A DNA stretch of 64,000 bases from Scalesia atractyloides (GCA_947069175.1 CAMTDV010000003.1:42313606-42377605); one strand, 5' to 3'; positions 1 to 9,829 are shown, numbered from the stretch's first letter. Notes: generated by a model from the letters alone, not told the origin. Numbers and translations: made by a program.

Positions 1-368
1 TTGTTTCTTTACATGTTTCTCAGGACGCTAGGAGCTCTAGGTGCACTCACATGCATTGAACAAGACATCTTTTATCGAGTCTCATTTACAAACATTGTTT
101 TGGGTTTTTCATTTATTTTGGCGTTTGTGTTGGCGCCCGTTTCTCTACTTATTTTATGCTTCCGCTCCACCATAAAAACTAATGCTTCCGCTAAATATTG
201 GTAACTAACTAAGACAATATAAAATTTACGATGAATGGTTAAACAAATGATTTTTGGAAAACGTATTATCGAATAATATAGAGTCGTTCGACGTACTAGT
301 GTTTCAGATTCTGGTTTGTTCACACGCCTCGCGGTAAAACTCCGCAAGTGGAAATTGAGGGTGTGACA
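1..368 (+). repeat. 3' end of the 5' LTR of element A (partial)
   Basis: This matches 8489-8855 with four base differences and one T-run indel. It ends TGTGACA, directly before the primer binding site. The start of this LTR lies outside the window. The short open frame at 1-204 is LTR sequence and not a gene. Confidence 0.95.
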
Positions 369-371
369 GAT

Positions 372-385
372 TGGTATCAGAGCCA
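372..385 (+). other. Primer binding site of element A
   Basis: TGGTATCAGAGCCA lies 3 bp after the LTR end and is complementary to the 3' end of plant initiator methionine tRNA, the usual minus-strand primer for Tekay elements. It fixes the + orientation and the LTR boundary. Confidence 0.95.
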
Positions 386-572
386 CTAGCTATAGAGAAC
401 CATGTTTGCATTAGAAGTAGACCTAAACTATAGCTGAATACACGACACTAGACGTAGTTTGGCAACGAACTGTTATATCTTGTTATGCGATGTACCACAA
501 CTATGTTATGTGAAATATGAATGCATAATTGAAACGAATGCAACTCGTAACTAACTACACAACCTAAAGGCA

Positions 573-1187
573 ATGTCATCATCATCCTCGTCATCATCCG
601 ACAAACTTACGCAACCAAGGGCGCCAGGAAAGGCACCTATGGTGGAACCCTTACCATCTTATGGCGTGGAGACACGCTCAGCTGCTAGGAAAAGACTCGC
701 TCTAGGGGAGGAGTCGTCCTCACGCTCGACCATCGCTGTGACGGTCGAACCGGTTAACTCGTTAGAAGTAGGGAACGACCTACTTAGAGATATGATAAGA
801 ACGCAACAAGAACAACTAGAAAGAATGCATGAAACCATCCTCGCACAAGGATGGATGATACGACAACTGACAGGTAAAACTGAGTCGCTCGAGGAAGAGC
901 AGCATACGAGTAAGATAGCTCGTAACACCTTAGCCAGAGACCTTCGTGCTGAGCAGCTAAGGGCTGACTGGCTAGAGGACAGAGTTCTTGAGTCTAGCTG
1001 GGGAATTCAAGAACTAGAACAAAATCAGGCACCTGCACCAGTACCTGCACCAGCACCGGCCCCTCCAATTGCGGTAGAGGATCCAGAGGAGGATCCAGAG
1101 GAGGAAGACCCAGCTGTGGAAGCTGGAAACGCCGCGGAGGATGACGGCAACGATAGCGATTTGGGGGATGGAGACATAGAAGACTGA
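573..1187 (+). CDS. Extra ORF upstream of gag in element A (ORF0-A), coiled coil plus acidic tail
   Basis: This intact 204-codon frame lies between the primer binding site and gag, and it is in better condition than gag-pol. It starts with a serine run (residues 2-9) and a basic stretch (about 35-42). A long charged helical region follows at about 67-150 that looks like a coiled coil, then a Pro-Ala repeat (about 153-165) and a strongly acidic C terminus (168-204). I recognise no catalytic motif, zinc knuckle or membrane segment. An oligomerising structural or Gag-assisting role is conceivable from composition only. Gag begins about 60 bp downstream at 1248, in the same phase but after the stop at 1185-1187, so ORF0 would need to be the first cistron of the genomic RNA. 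The start ATG is the first of a Ser-rich N terminus. Survival of the frame could also be chance in a young copy. Confidence 0.6.
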   Translation: MSSSSSSSSDKLTQPRAPGKAPMVEPLPSYGVETRSAARKRLALGEESSSRSTIAVTVEPVNSLEVGNDLLRDMIRTQQEQLERMHETILAQGWMIRQLTGKTESLEEEQHTSKIARNTLARDLRAEQLRADWLEDRVLESSWGIQELEQNQAPAPVPAPAPAPPIAVEDPEEDPEEEDPAVEAGNAAEDDGNDSDLGDGDIED

Positions 1188-1247
1188 CACGTCTCGCTTA
1201 TTTTATTTACTTTCCTTCAGTCTATTTATTTTCTACTTAGATCTAAA

Positions 1248-2508
1248 ATGGCAACTGGACGTCGCGGAAATCTCAACATGACGCCTTAAGAATTAGCCGC
1301 AATGATCCAAGAAAACGTGAATGCTGCTCTGGCAGGTGTTCAAAACCCACCAGCAGCAGGAGGGGTCTTAACCCCTACAAGATGTTCCTCGACGCAAAGC
1401 CAAGTAAATTCACGGGGGCAGAAGGACCCATAAGATTGGTCCGCTGGATCGAAAAATCTGAATCAGTATTTGAAATGTGCAACTGTCTAGAGGCCAACAA
1501 GGTCAAGTATGCAGCCTCAACACTGGAAGATGGGGCACTAACTTGGTGGAATGCACAAGTCCAAACGCGTGGACTTATTGCTGCAAATGCTATGACCTGG
1601 GCCGAGTTTAAGGCCCTAATCAAAGAAGAGTACTGTAAGCGAGACAGAGTGCAACAGTTGGAGCAAACCTTATGGAACCACAAGATGGTGGGATCTGAAA
1701 TAGAGGCATACACGGCAAAACATCATGACTTGGTATTTCTATGTCCCGATCTGGCCAACACTGTGGAGAAAAGACTCGAGTTCTATCTTGGGGGTCTGGT
1801 CCCGGAGATTCAGGGTATGGTAATGGCTAGTAACCCTGCAACTGAACATCAAGCAATCCGATTGAAGCACAAACTCACCGATAAGGCGGTGGAATAAAAG
1901 AAGTTGCCAGCACGGGGTACAACTGAAGTTGCCCCTGATAACAAAAGAAAGTTTGAAGACTCGTCTGCTCGACAGTCTTCGTCATCCCAGCCGCAACAGG
2001 GGAACCAGAAACGGTTCAATCATTACAACAGCCACCGGGGTCACCAAAATCAGCCCGCCAACAACAACAACAACCAGAACGCAAGCGGCTATGTAGGTCA
2101 AAAGCCGTAGTGCACCCGCTGTAATCTTCATCATAACGCCCCTTGTGCCGGAAATCGCTGCCAACGATGTGGCAAGATGGGACATGCGGCAAAGGATTGT
2201 CGTGGGGAAATCATGTCCCGACAGAACCAAAATCAACCCCAAGGCCCACAGCAGGGTGTTAACCGGGGATGCTATCAGTGTGGTAGCACTGCCCACTTCA
2301 AAAGAGACTGCCCACAGCTCCGTAACAACAACAACAACAATGGTGGGAACAACCACAACCACAATAACCACAACAACAACAATGGAAATGGCGGCACAGG
2401 AGGTGCCAAAGGTCGTGCATTTACATTGGGCCGCGGAGAGGCCAGAAACGACTCGAACGTGGTCACCGGTAAGTTTCCCCTTAATGAACATTTTGCTACT
2501 GTGCTTTT
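1248..2508 (+). pseudogene. Broken gag of element A with two zinc knuckles
   Basis: The likely start is ATG 1248, but a TAA at 1287 and a change of phase before 1382 separate it from the main body. Positions 1382-1897 encode a recognisable retrotransposon Gag (capsid) domain with the conserved LTWWN signature and the downstream EFKALIKEEY region. Stops at 1895 and 2108 interrupt the rest. Two CCHC knuckles follow in one frame: CQRCGKMGHAAKDC at 2159-2200 and CYQCGSTAHFKRDC at 2270-2311. An Asn/Gly/His-rich linker leads to the protease. In a working element this protein would build the virus-like particle and bind genomic RNA. The frames at 1904 and 2145 on this strand, and those opposite, are fragments or shadows. 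Confidence 0.85.
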
Positions 2509-4188
2509 GATACGGGTGCGGATAGGAGCTTTATATCTGAATCTTTTAGGAAGAACCTAAATCTCACGCCTAAACCATTAGAGACCCCTTATGTTATAGA
2601 ATTAGCCGATGGTAATTCTGTAGATGTGACCCAAATAGTATCCGGCTGTCAACTCAAACTCGCGGGTCACACCTTTACCATTGATCTGATGACAACTACC
2701 CTGGGTAGTTTTGACGTGGTAGTCGGAATGGACTGGCTATCCGACGTCAGGGCTGAAGTTCTCTGCTTCGAAAAATCTATCCGTATTCCGCTCTCGAACG
2801 ACGAAATCTTGACGGTACAAGGCGATAAGGCAAGCGCCGTCACAAACATCATCTCTTACATGCAAGCGCAGAAGTATCTTCGGAGAAAGAACTCCTTCGC
2901 TTTACTCGCACTAGTTACCGAGCAGCCTAAGGACGAGAAACGTATAGAAGACATCCCTGTCGTCTGTGATTTTTCCGATGTTTTCCCAGAGGAATTACCT
3001 GGTCTTCCACCCCATCGACAATTGGAGTTTGAAATTGAATTGGCGAACCATGCAACTCCTATCGCCAAGGCTCCATACCGCCTAGCTCCAGCCGAGCTGC
3101 AGGAGCTGTCTACCCAACTTCAGGAGCTGTTAGAAAAGGGATTTATCCGACCAAGCGCTTCGCCATGGGGAGCTCCAGTCCTGTTTGTCAAGAAGAAGGA
3201 CGGGACCTTCCGCATGTGCATCGACTACAGGGAACTCAACAAGGTTACTGTCAAGAACCGATACCCGTTACCTCGCATCGACGATCTTTTCGACCAACTT
3301 CAAGGGTCAAGCTACTACTCCAAGATTGACCTACGGTCCGGTTACCATCAGCTACGCGTCAGGGAGGAGGATATCGCCAAGACGGCATTTCGTACTCGGT
3401 ATGGCCATTATGAGTTCTTGGTCATGCCCTTCGGTCTCACCAACGCACCTGCGGTGTTCATGGACCTCATGAACCGTGTGTGTAAACCATACCTCGACAA
3501 GTTTGTCATTGTGTTCATCGATGACATACTCATCTATTCCAAAAGTGAAGAAGAACATGCTGAACATCTACGATTACTGTTAGGATTACTTCAACAGGAG
3601 AAGTTATATGCCAAGCTTTCAAAGTGTGATTTCTGGATTCGGGAAGTTCAGTTTCTTGGGCATATCGTAAATGAAAAGGGTATCCACGTAGACCCTGCCA
3701 AGATTGAAGCCATCAAAAACTGGGAAGCACCCAGGACACCGACGGAGATCCGCCAATTTTTGGGTTTGGCTGGTTACTACAAACGTTTCATCGAGGGATT
3801 TTCAAAGATCGCACAACCGCTTACTACCCTCACCCAGAAAGGCATCAAGTATGCTTGGGGTGACAAGCAGGAAGCAGCATTTCAATTGCTAAAGCAGAAA
3901 CTTTGCAGTGCACCCATTCTATCCTTGCCAGAAGGGACAGATGACTTTGTAGTATATTGTGATGCTTCCATTCAGGGGTTGGGATGCGTACTCATGCAAC
4001 GTGATAAGGTCATCGCGTATGCGTCGCGACAACTGAAGGTTCACGAGAGAAACTACACGACGCATGACCTGGAATTGGGAGCAGTAGTGTTTGCACTTAA
4101 GATTGGAGACACTACCTTTATGGAACGAAGTGCACAATCTTTACAGACCTCAAGAGCCTCCAACACATCTTTGATCAGAAGGAGTTGA
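2509..4188 (+). pseudogene. Protease, reverse transcriptase and start of RNase H of element A
   Basis: The frame opens with the aspartic protease motif DTGA at 2509. It lies one phase away from the preceding gag frame, so a base was lost in the T run near 2505. The protease ends around VVGMDWLS. RT follows from about 2960, with the KKKDGTFRMCIDYRELN block, YPLPRIDDLFDQL and the catalytic VFIDDILIYS at 3511-3540, so both catalytic aspartates are present. The RNase H begin is visible as YCDAS...GCVLMQ at 3955-4000. The frame fails near 4100-4104 by a 1-bp shift, and 4105-4188 is out-of-phase read-through. RT synthesises cDNA in the particle and RNase H removes the template RNA. The domains are of normal size, so decay came after the element was already full length. 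Confidence 0.88.
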
Positions 4189-4607
4189 ACATGCGATAGC
4201 GTCGCTGGGTCGAACTCTTGAACGATTATGAGTGTGCCATTCGGTATCACCCGGGTAAAGCTAACGTGGTAGATGATGCCCTCAGTAGGAAGGAACACTT
4301 GAAACCTCGCCGTGTACGAGCATTACAACTCACTATTCATTCGGGGCTACCCGAACAAATACGCGACGCCCAGTTAGAAGCAGTTAAGGAGGAAAACATC
4401 AGGGCCGAATCGGTGGGAGAAATGGAACGCGATTGGGAAGTAAAACCCAATGGAGCCCGGTATTTTATGAATCGCATATGGGTACCTCTCTACGGAAACC
4501 TCAGAGAGCTAGTCATGGACGAAGCTCACAAATCCCGATACTCTGTCCATCCTGGTTCGGATAAGATGTATCAAGACCTTAAAGCTGCGTATTGGTGCCC
4601 AACATGA
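4104..4607 (+). pseudogene. End of RNase H and integrase zinc domain of element A
   Basis: After the shift near 4102 the correct phase runs WRHYLYG and then meets TAG at 4197-4199, where the homologous position in element E (minus strand, about 48.8 kb) reads Gln, so this looks like a CAG to TAG change. The frame then continues with DYECAIRYHPGKANVVDDALSR, the normal end of RNase H, a linker, and the first half of the integrase HHCC zinc finger (H...H in the SRYSVHPG region). A second 1-bp loss near 4596 ends it inside AAYW. The CLTC half of the finger lies in the next frame at about 4636. Confidence 0.82.
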
Positions 4608-5796
4608 AAGCCGATATAGCCACCTACGTGAGTAAATGTTTGACTTGTGCAAAAGTCAAGGTAGAGTATCAAAAGCCATCAGGGCTACTCCAACAACCTG
4701 AGATCCCAATGTGGAAATGGGATCAGATCTCAATGGACTTCATCACTAAACTCCCGTGAACTTTGGGTGGTTGCGATACCATCTGGGTAATTGTGGATCG
4801 TTTAACTAAGTCCGCACACTTCCTAGCTGTTAAAGAAACAGATAAGATGGAGAAGTTGACTCGCATCTACATTAAGGAAGTAGTTTCTCGGCACGGAGTG
4901 CCAACATCCATCATCTCAGACAGAGATGCTCGCTTCACGTCCAACTTCTGGCAGTCACTCCAGAAAGCGTTGGGAACACGCTTAGATATGAGCACAGCCT
5001 ATCACCCTCAAACTGACGGTCAAAGTGAAAGGACCATACAGACCTTGGAAGACATACTTAGGGCATGCGTAGTAGACTTTGGAAATAGTTGGGAAATCCA
5101 CCTTCCTTTAGTGGAATTCTCATATAACAACAGTTATCATACGAGTATTTCGGCAGCACCGTTTGAGGCATTATACGGTCGTAAATGTAGATCACCGATC
5201 TGTTGGGCAGAAGTTGGTGACAGTCAACTCACAGGCCCTGAGTTAATACTTGAGGCTACTAAAAAGATTGTACAAATCAGAAACCGCATGGCGGCGGCAC
5301 GAGATCGACAGAAAAGCTATGCTGATCAACGACGCAAACCGCTCGAATTTCAAGTAGGCGACCGCGTCCTACTAAAGATGTCACCCTGGAAGGGTGTAAT
5401 CCGCTTTGGAAAACGGGGTAAACTAAACCCAAGGTACGTAGGTCCATTTGTGATCTTGAAACGTATCGGACCCGTAGCTTATCAATTAGACCTTCCTGCC
5501 GAACTCAGTGGAGTTCACAACGTATTTCACGTGTCAAATCTGAAGAAGTGTCTATCAGATGAAACTCTAGTCATTCCATTGGATGAGATCCAAGTGGATG
5601 AACAACTACACTTTGTGGAACAGCCTATCGAGATCATGGATCGTGAGATCAAGACTCGAAGGCACAGCAAGATTCCGATCGTTAAGGTTCGTTGGGACTC
5701 TAAGCATGGACCGGTGTTCACGTGGGAATGAGAGGACCAAATGAAAAGCAAATACCCACACCTCTTCGCAACTGAGCAGCAAACTAACAATACCAA
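4598..5796 (+). pseudogene. Integrase core and truncated chromodomain of element A
   Basis: In this phase I read CLTCAKVK, the catalytic core with D in ISMDFITK, D in IISDRDARF and E in TDGQSERT, the GPF motif near 5445 and a chromodomain beginning LHFVEQPIEI. TGA at 4757 interrupts before the core and TGA at 5729 ends the frame at FTWE. The bases after the second stop still read as the expected chromodomain end (MKSKYPHLF), matching TWEVESSMRQKYP in element E, so the tail was lost by a point mutation and not by deletion. A CGA to TGA change at a methylated CpG is a reasonable explanation for both stops but the ancestral codons are inferred. Integrase inserts the cDNA and the chromodomain of such elements is thought to guide it to marked chromatin. 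Confidence 0.85.
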
Positions 5797-5805
5797 TAAC
5801 TAAAT

Positions 5806-6065
5806 TTTCGGGACGAAAATTCTTTCAACATGGGGATGATGTGACAACCTGGAAATTTCTCATACTTTCGCGTACCATTGTTAACTAAATCCTTGTGCAT
5901 GGCACTTGGGAATCTTTGTGCATGGCACTTGGGAACTTCTTGTAACTTCGCGTACCATCATTAACGAACTAACTCTTTGTGCATGGCACTCTAAACATGT
6001 ACGCTACATTCTAAACCGTGTTTACTCAATTTTCGGGACGAAAATTCTTTCAACATGGGGATAAT
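5806..6065 (+). repeat. Duplicated polypurine-tract region of element A
   Basis: The stretch around 5807-5845 and the one around 6032-6070 are near-identical copies of a PPT block: an 8-bp-armed hairpin (AATTTTCG, GGA, CGAAAATT), then TTCTTTCAACATGGGGAT and TGTGAC. Both TGTGAC positions (5840 and 6065) could be the LTR start. The roughly 220 bp between them carries internal repeats: TTGTGCATGGCACTTGGGAA twice plus a third shorter copy near 5972, and TTCGCGTACCAT twice. Confidence 0.75.
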
Positions 6066-6274
6066 GTGACCTCCCGGGTTTTTCGGATAACTTAAACGCA
6101 ATACTTGTCGAATAAATTATATGCTACGTATTAAACGTGTACGAGTTAGTGAATACGTGATGTGCGATTATGTGATTGTGTTAGTTATAAAATAATTATG
6201 GTAAATATGTACACGAACCGAACCGCGACACGAACCAACCTCGATTCCTTGTGACTCTAGGAGTGAACCAAGTT

Positions 6275-6427
6275 TTAAACCCAAACCATGTCGCAAGCAA
6301 ACAACCCAAACCGAACCAACCCAAACCACTCTCGGCCGTGTGCAACCCAAACCGCAAACCCATTGCGTGCAACCCAAACCTTAAACCCAAGCCTTCGGCC
6401 GCGAGATCAAACCCAAACCGTAACCCT
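6275..6427 (+). promoter_or_regulatory. CCCAAACC repeat cluster upstream of the LTR TATA box
   Basis: Six exact CCCAAACC copies and several variants occur just upstream of the TATA box. The density suggests an enhancer-type protein-binding cluster, but no factor is identified. Confidence 0.5.
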
Positions 6428-6439
6428 TCATCTTGCGCC

Positions 6440-6449
6440 TATATATATA
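6440..6449 (+). promoter_or_regulatory. TATA box of the element A LTR
   Basis: TATATATA follows a GC-rich stretch and precedes a leader-like sequence with AAACCCTAA (a plant telo-box) near 6479. Transcription would start at about 6470-6480, which gives a leader of more than 2 kb before the primer binding site. Confidence 0.6.
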
Positions 6450-7765
6450 CTAACCATGCATGCTTCCTTCACAACACAAAACCCTAATAGCAAACAGCCG
6501 ACGGCAGCCCCTTGTTCACCTCCATTCGGTCGCGAGATCAGCCCATTTGTTCACTTCCTCGATCACAAACAGCCTGCTCTTTCTTCCCGGTCGCGATTCT
6601 TTTGATCATTGGTTCCTCATCTCACTCACGGTTCGTTTACCTTATCATTAAAGATTAAAATTTATCATTTGTTACAAGATCATATTCGGATATGTGTGTT
6701 TGAATGAAGTGATTGTGTTGTTTTCGGATTGTTAATGCTAGATTGAAAGTTTGATGTTTGTTTGAAAATCTGAAATCATAGGCTGTATTTGTTTATAAAA
6801 ACTAGAGATGTTGATTAGGGTTTGCATGGATATGTTATATGTATTGATCTATGATTGGAAAAATCAGTTCTTGATCGCTTAGGTTCATTGTATTGACGGT
6901 TTATGCGAATTAGTGGTGATAAAAGGCTGAAACAGGTTGCTGAGTAATAGTTACAGCCGACTTCATCTGGCTGTAACTCGGTCATTAGTTGTCGAAAAAC
7001 GGATTTTCTAATGTCTAGAACGTAGAGATTTGAATAACGAATCTAATGGGGCTGGATTCATATTTTTCTGAAGTCGTTTGATATTTTTAAGTGGCCAAAT
7101 AAGTTCAGTAACTAAAGCTGAGAAAATCCTGAAATTTTGTTAGTTGTTTATCGAGTTGGATTTTATAATCAGTAGGGAGTCGAATCATGAAATTTGTACA
7201 GCAACTAGGTATGGAAATTTCCGGGCAACTCCCACTGGAATTTTGTTAATTGAACGATCAGTGATTTTTAAATAAATTCTTCCGTGGACTGCAGTCAGAA
7301 AGCGATGAATCTGACTGCAGCCTAGTATATTAATATTTATGGTTAATTGGTAAAGATTTAGGACTTGGAAAATTTATATAAATTTCTACAGTATAAATGT
7401 CACCTGCTGTAAAATAATTGGAATTTTTGGAACGTTGGAACTATTTTATAAAAATCCTAGAAAACAGCTGAATTATGAGTATGTAAGCTGAAATTTGATA
7501 ACTTGTGATTGTGTGCACCAAAGTGTTGCATGGATTGGATTATGTTCATGATAAATTGTTTTGATTACTATGATCACATGAGGATACTTGCATGCATGTT
7601 TGAGTGTTAGGTATTTTGTTTGTGTGTATCACTTTGTGCGTAAATTAAGTGTAGAATTTGTATTGGTGTGTTCACACACTGACTTGAAATCAATTGGTTT
7701 GTTAGGACGCAATTAGCGGTCCCATCCTTTACGACTTCTTTGCTACACTAACCGAGCAACAAAAG

Positions 7766-8511
7766 GTGAGTTCACGGCCCCTAACTTTATCCGGTTTTTA
7801 AACAACAGGGGGAGAAACATGTATACACTCTTCAAACTCAATCTCTTTACGCTATACGAAATTAACGTCACATAACTATTCGGTAACTAAGTTGATGTTA
7901 ATGTAATGGTATGGTCACTAAGCAGCTATATCACTTAAGTCCTCGTCAATCTCTCGGATCGTTAGTATTGGGTTTTAACAGCGGGGGAATTATAAGTAGT
8001 ACTACTGGGCCCGACAAGCCCCATCCGAGCTAGTCGCGCTAGCCGACCGGGTATGGTCAACGGGTGAATAATTTGGCCTAACTTCGCCATGGTCAGTGAT
8101 AGGCCTGGCAACACGGAGGCACAACAGTCAGCTTCGATCGCGAACACTTACGTGACATAACTTTAGGCTAGCTACCTATATATGTTAACATTGAACTTAA
8201 TTACGAATCAACTATATTATCCCGGGTTGAGGATAATGGAAACAACAACTATATTATCCCGGGTTGAGGATAATGGAAACAACAACTTATTATTCCGGGT
8301 TTGGAATAATGGAACCAACATCATTATTATTCCGGTTAAGGAATAATGGAACTATCGGTATTATTCCGGGTTGGGAATAATGGAACTAAATCGTTATCCC
8401 GGGTTAGGGATAACGGGGGAAACAAACTCATAACCGAACAAACGAATTTATGAAAACCTGTGAACTCACTCATCTTTAATGTTGACACTTGTTTCTTTAC
8501 ATGTTTCTCAG
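7766..8511 (+). other. Possible intron in the LTR leader of element A
   Basis: AAAAG/GTGAGT at 7761-7771 is a good plant splice donor. TTTCTTTACATGTTTCTCAG ending at 8511 is a good acceptor with a pyrimidine-rich tract. The interval would remove the hairpin array from the RNA. This is inferred from signal quality alone. Confidence 0.3.
8216..8414 (+). repeat. Six tandem short hairpins in the LTR of element A
   Basis: Six units of roughly 35-40 bp each contain an inverted repeat with a 5-8-base loop starting with G or C. The arms are ATTATCC/GGATAAT (8216-8237 and 8253-8274), ATTATTCC/GGAATAAT (8289-8310, 8326-8347 and 8360-8381) and GTTATCCC/GGGATAAC (8393-8414). Changes in one arm are matched in the other. 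The spacers are AATGGAA-type sequence. Confidence 0.85.
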
Positions 8512-8855
8512 GACGCTAGGAGCTCTAGGTGCACTCACATGCATTGAACAAGACATCTTTTATCGAGTCTCATTTACAAACATTGTTTTGGGTTTTTCAT
8601 TTGTTTTGGCGTTTGTGTTGGCGCCCGTTTCTCTACTTATTTTATGCTTCCGCTCAACCATAAAAACTAATGCTTCCGCTAAATATTGGTAACTAACTAA
8701 GACAATATAAAATTTACGATGAATGGTTAAACAAATGATTTTGGAAAACGTATTATTGAATCATATAGAGTCGTTCGACGTACTAGTGTTTCAGATTCTG
8801 GTTTGTTCACACGCCTCGCGGTAAAACTCCGCAAGTGGAAATTGAGGGTGTGACA

Positions 8856-9641
8856 TACATCCTCTCGGTATTTGTTATATGCAGCAAGAACGATTGGAAG
8901 TCTTTCTTCTGTATACATCTAGTTGTGTATCATTACCCATTCGTTTATTTTCAGTTCCGTTATTTCTCTTCCTTTGGAAACTGAAATTGGTATAAATTTC
9001 CATCATGTGGCAAGTTCTTGTGCTGACCGTCAATGAACAGTTGGACGAATCTTGGGTACATAGCCCAAGGATTTTTGTTTACTTTGTCCACCATGCTATA
9101 GAAGATCAAACTAGAAATGTTGAATGGCTGGTTTGTACACAGATTAAGCATTGCAGCAGACAACTCCAAGTTGAGACTGTCGTACCCTCCTTTTCTGTGA
9201 GCTAGGCTCATGCAGAATGTGTGCAGAATAAATCTCCAATCATTCATCAGACCGTTTCTTTTAATCTTGTTCTTTCCTCGAAAATCGCCGACATAATTCA
9301 TTCCCCAGAATCCTTCAAGTACTTCTTCTTTGCTTAGCTTCATTGGGTCTTTTGAACTGTCTCTGAGGCTTAGCACCTTTCGGATTCTTGCTTCAGTCAC
9401 TTTACTTCTTTGTTTCGAATTATAGTTGTGATTGTTTTGACTTTCTAGATAGTCTTCACCTTGGCTGTTCTCCAGATATCTTCTATTTAAATATAGTAGA
9501 TCTTCAGGTTTGCTGAAGTGCATAACTAATTTTGCTCCTTGATAGCCAATCCATTACGTCCTCGAAATCGTCCCCTGGAGGAACTAGAGTAATTGGCTAG
9601 TTATGCTTTCTCGTACCATCCCATATTAATTGCTGAGCCAT
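8856..9641 (-). pseudogene. Third ORF (post-pol) of element C, partial
   Basis: The start is probably ATG at 9641. The first part is broken by frame changes near 9575 and 9525, but it still shows LVPPGDDFEDVMDWL and ISYAL, which parallel MVAFLDPED and IHYAF in element B. The frame 9523-8960 carries the best-conserved stretch: LMNDWRFILHTFCMSLAHRKGGYD, then a hydrophobic segment, and MYPRFVQLFID. The same pattern (W/Y-R-x-L/F-x-H, then C-x-S-x4-G-D, then YPRF-x-Q) occurs in D and, in part, in B. No function is known to me. After TAA at 8960 about 100 bp of degraded continuation remain before element A begins. Sirevirus third ORFs are often called envelope-like, but I see no signal peptide or transmembrane pair that would support that here. 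Confidence 0.7.
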
Positions 9642-9829
9642 TCTAAGACATGAAAATGAGTCAAGCGAGATCCAGGTTTCGAAACATAACTGTTAGTTGT
9701 TTAGGATATATACTGGGTATTTATATATATAAACAAAACTATATAAAAATATTTACAAAATATATATTCACAAAAGATTTAAAAAGAAAATAAGTAAAAA
9801 GTAAAACTAAAACAGGCTATAAATGCGCT

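Larger units (their letters stand above)
1..8855 (+). mobile_element. Tekay-like Ty3/Gypsy chromovirus (element A)
   Basis: The end of a 5' LTR (1-368) recurs at 8489-8855. Between the copies lie an initiator-Met tRNA primer binding site, an extra ORF, gag with two CCHC knuckles, protease, RT, RNase H, integrase and a chromodomain-type tail, then a polypurine region and a long 3' LTR. This order, the chromodomain and LTRs near 2.8 kb fit the Tekay/Del clade of chromoviruses. The right end abuts the third ORF of Copia element C at 8856, so A inserted into C; the left flank is outside the window and the target duplication cannot be checked. The coding region is dead: I see stops at 1287, 1895, 2108, 4197, 4757 and 5729 and frame changes near 1300-1380, 2505, 4102 and 4596. 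The LTR copies nevertheless differ by only four substitutions and one 1-bp indel. Confidence 0.93.
6065..8855 (+). repeat. 3' LTR of element A (about 2.8 kb)
   Basis: It begins TGTGAC after the second polypurine copy and ends TGTGACA at 8855, matching the 5' LTR end at 368. The first 400 bp carry promoter features, and the remaining 2.4 kb would be transcribed leader. I see no conserved protein in it. The frames at 6251-6651 come from promoter repeats and are not genes. The alternative start at 5840 would make it about 3.0 kb. Confidence 0.85.

Noticed and set aside
372..385. tRNA-like sequence
   Set aside because: This and the sites at 25581, 32295 and 42451 are short complements to the tRNA 3' end (primer sites), not tRNA genes. 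I found no tRNA or rRNA gene in the window.
2145..2510. Thr-rich 121-codon frame in element A
   Set aside because: It is the wrong phase of the Asn-rich linker and zinc-knuckle region of gag; the right phase carries both CCHC motifs.
6251..6651. Overlapping open frames of 63-105 codons on the + strand
   Set aside because: They come from CCCAAACC promoter repeats and leader sequence in the LTR of element A and match no protein pattern.
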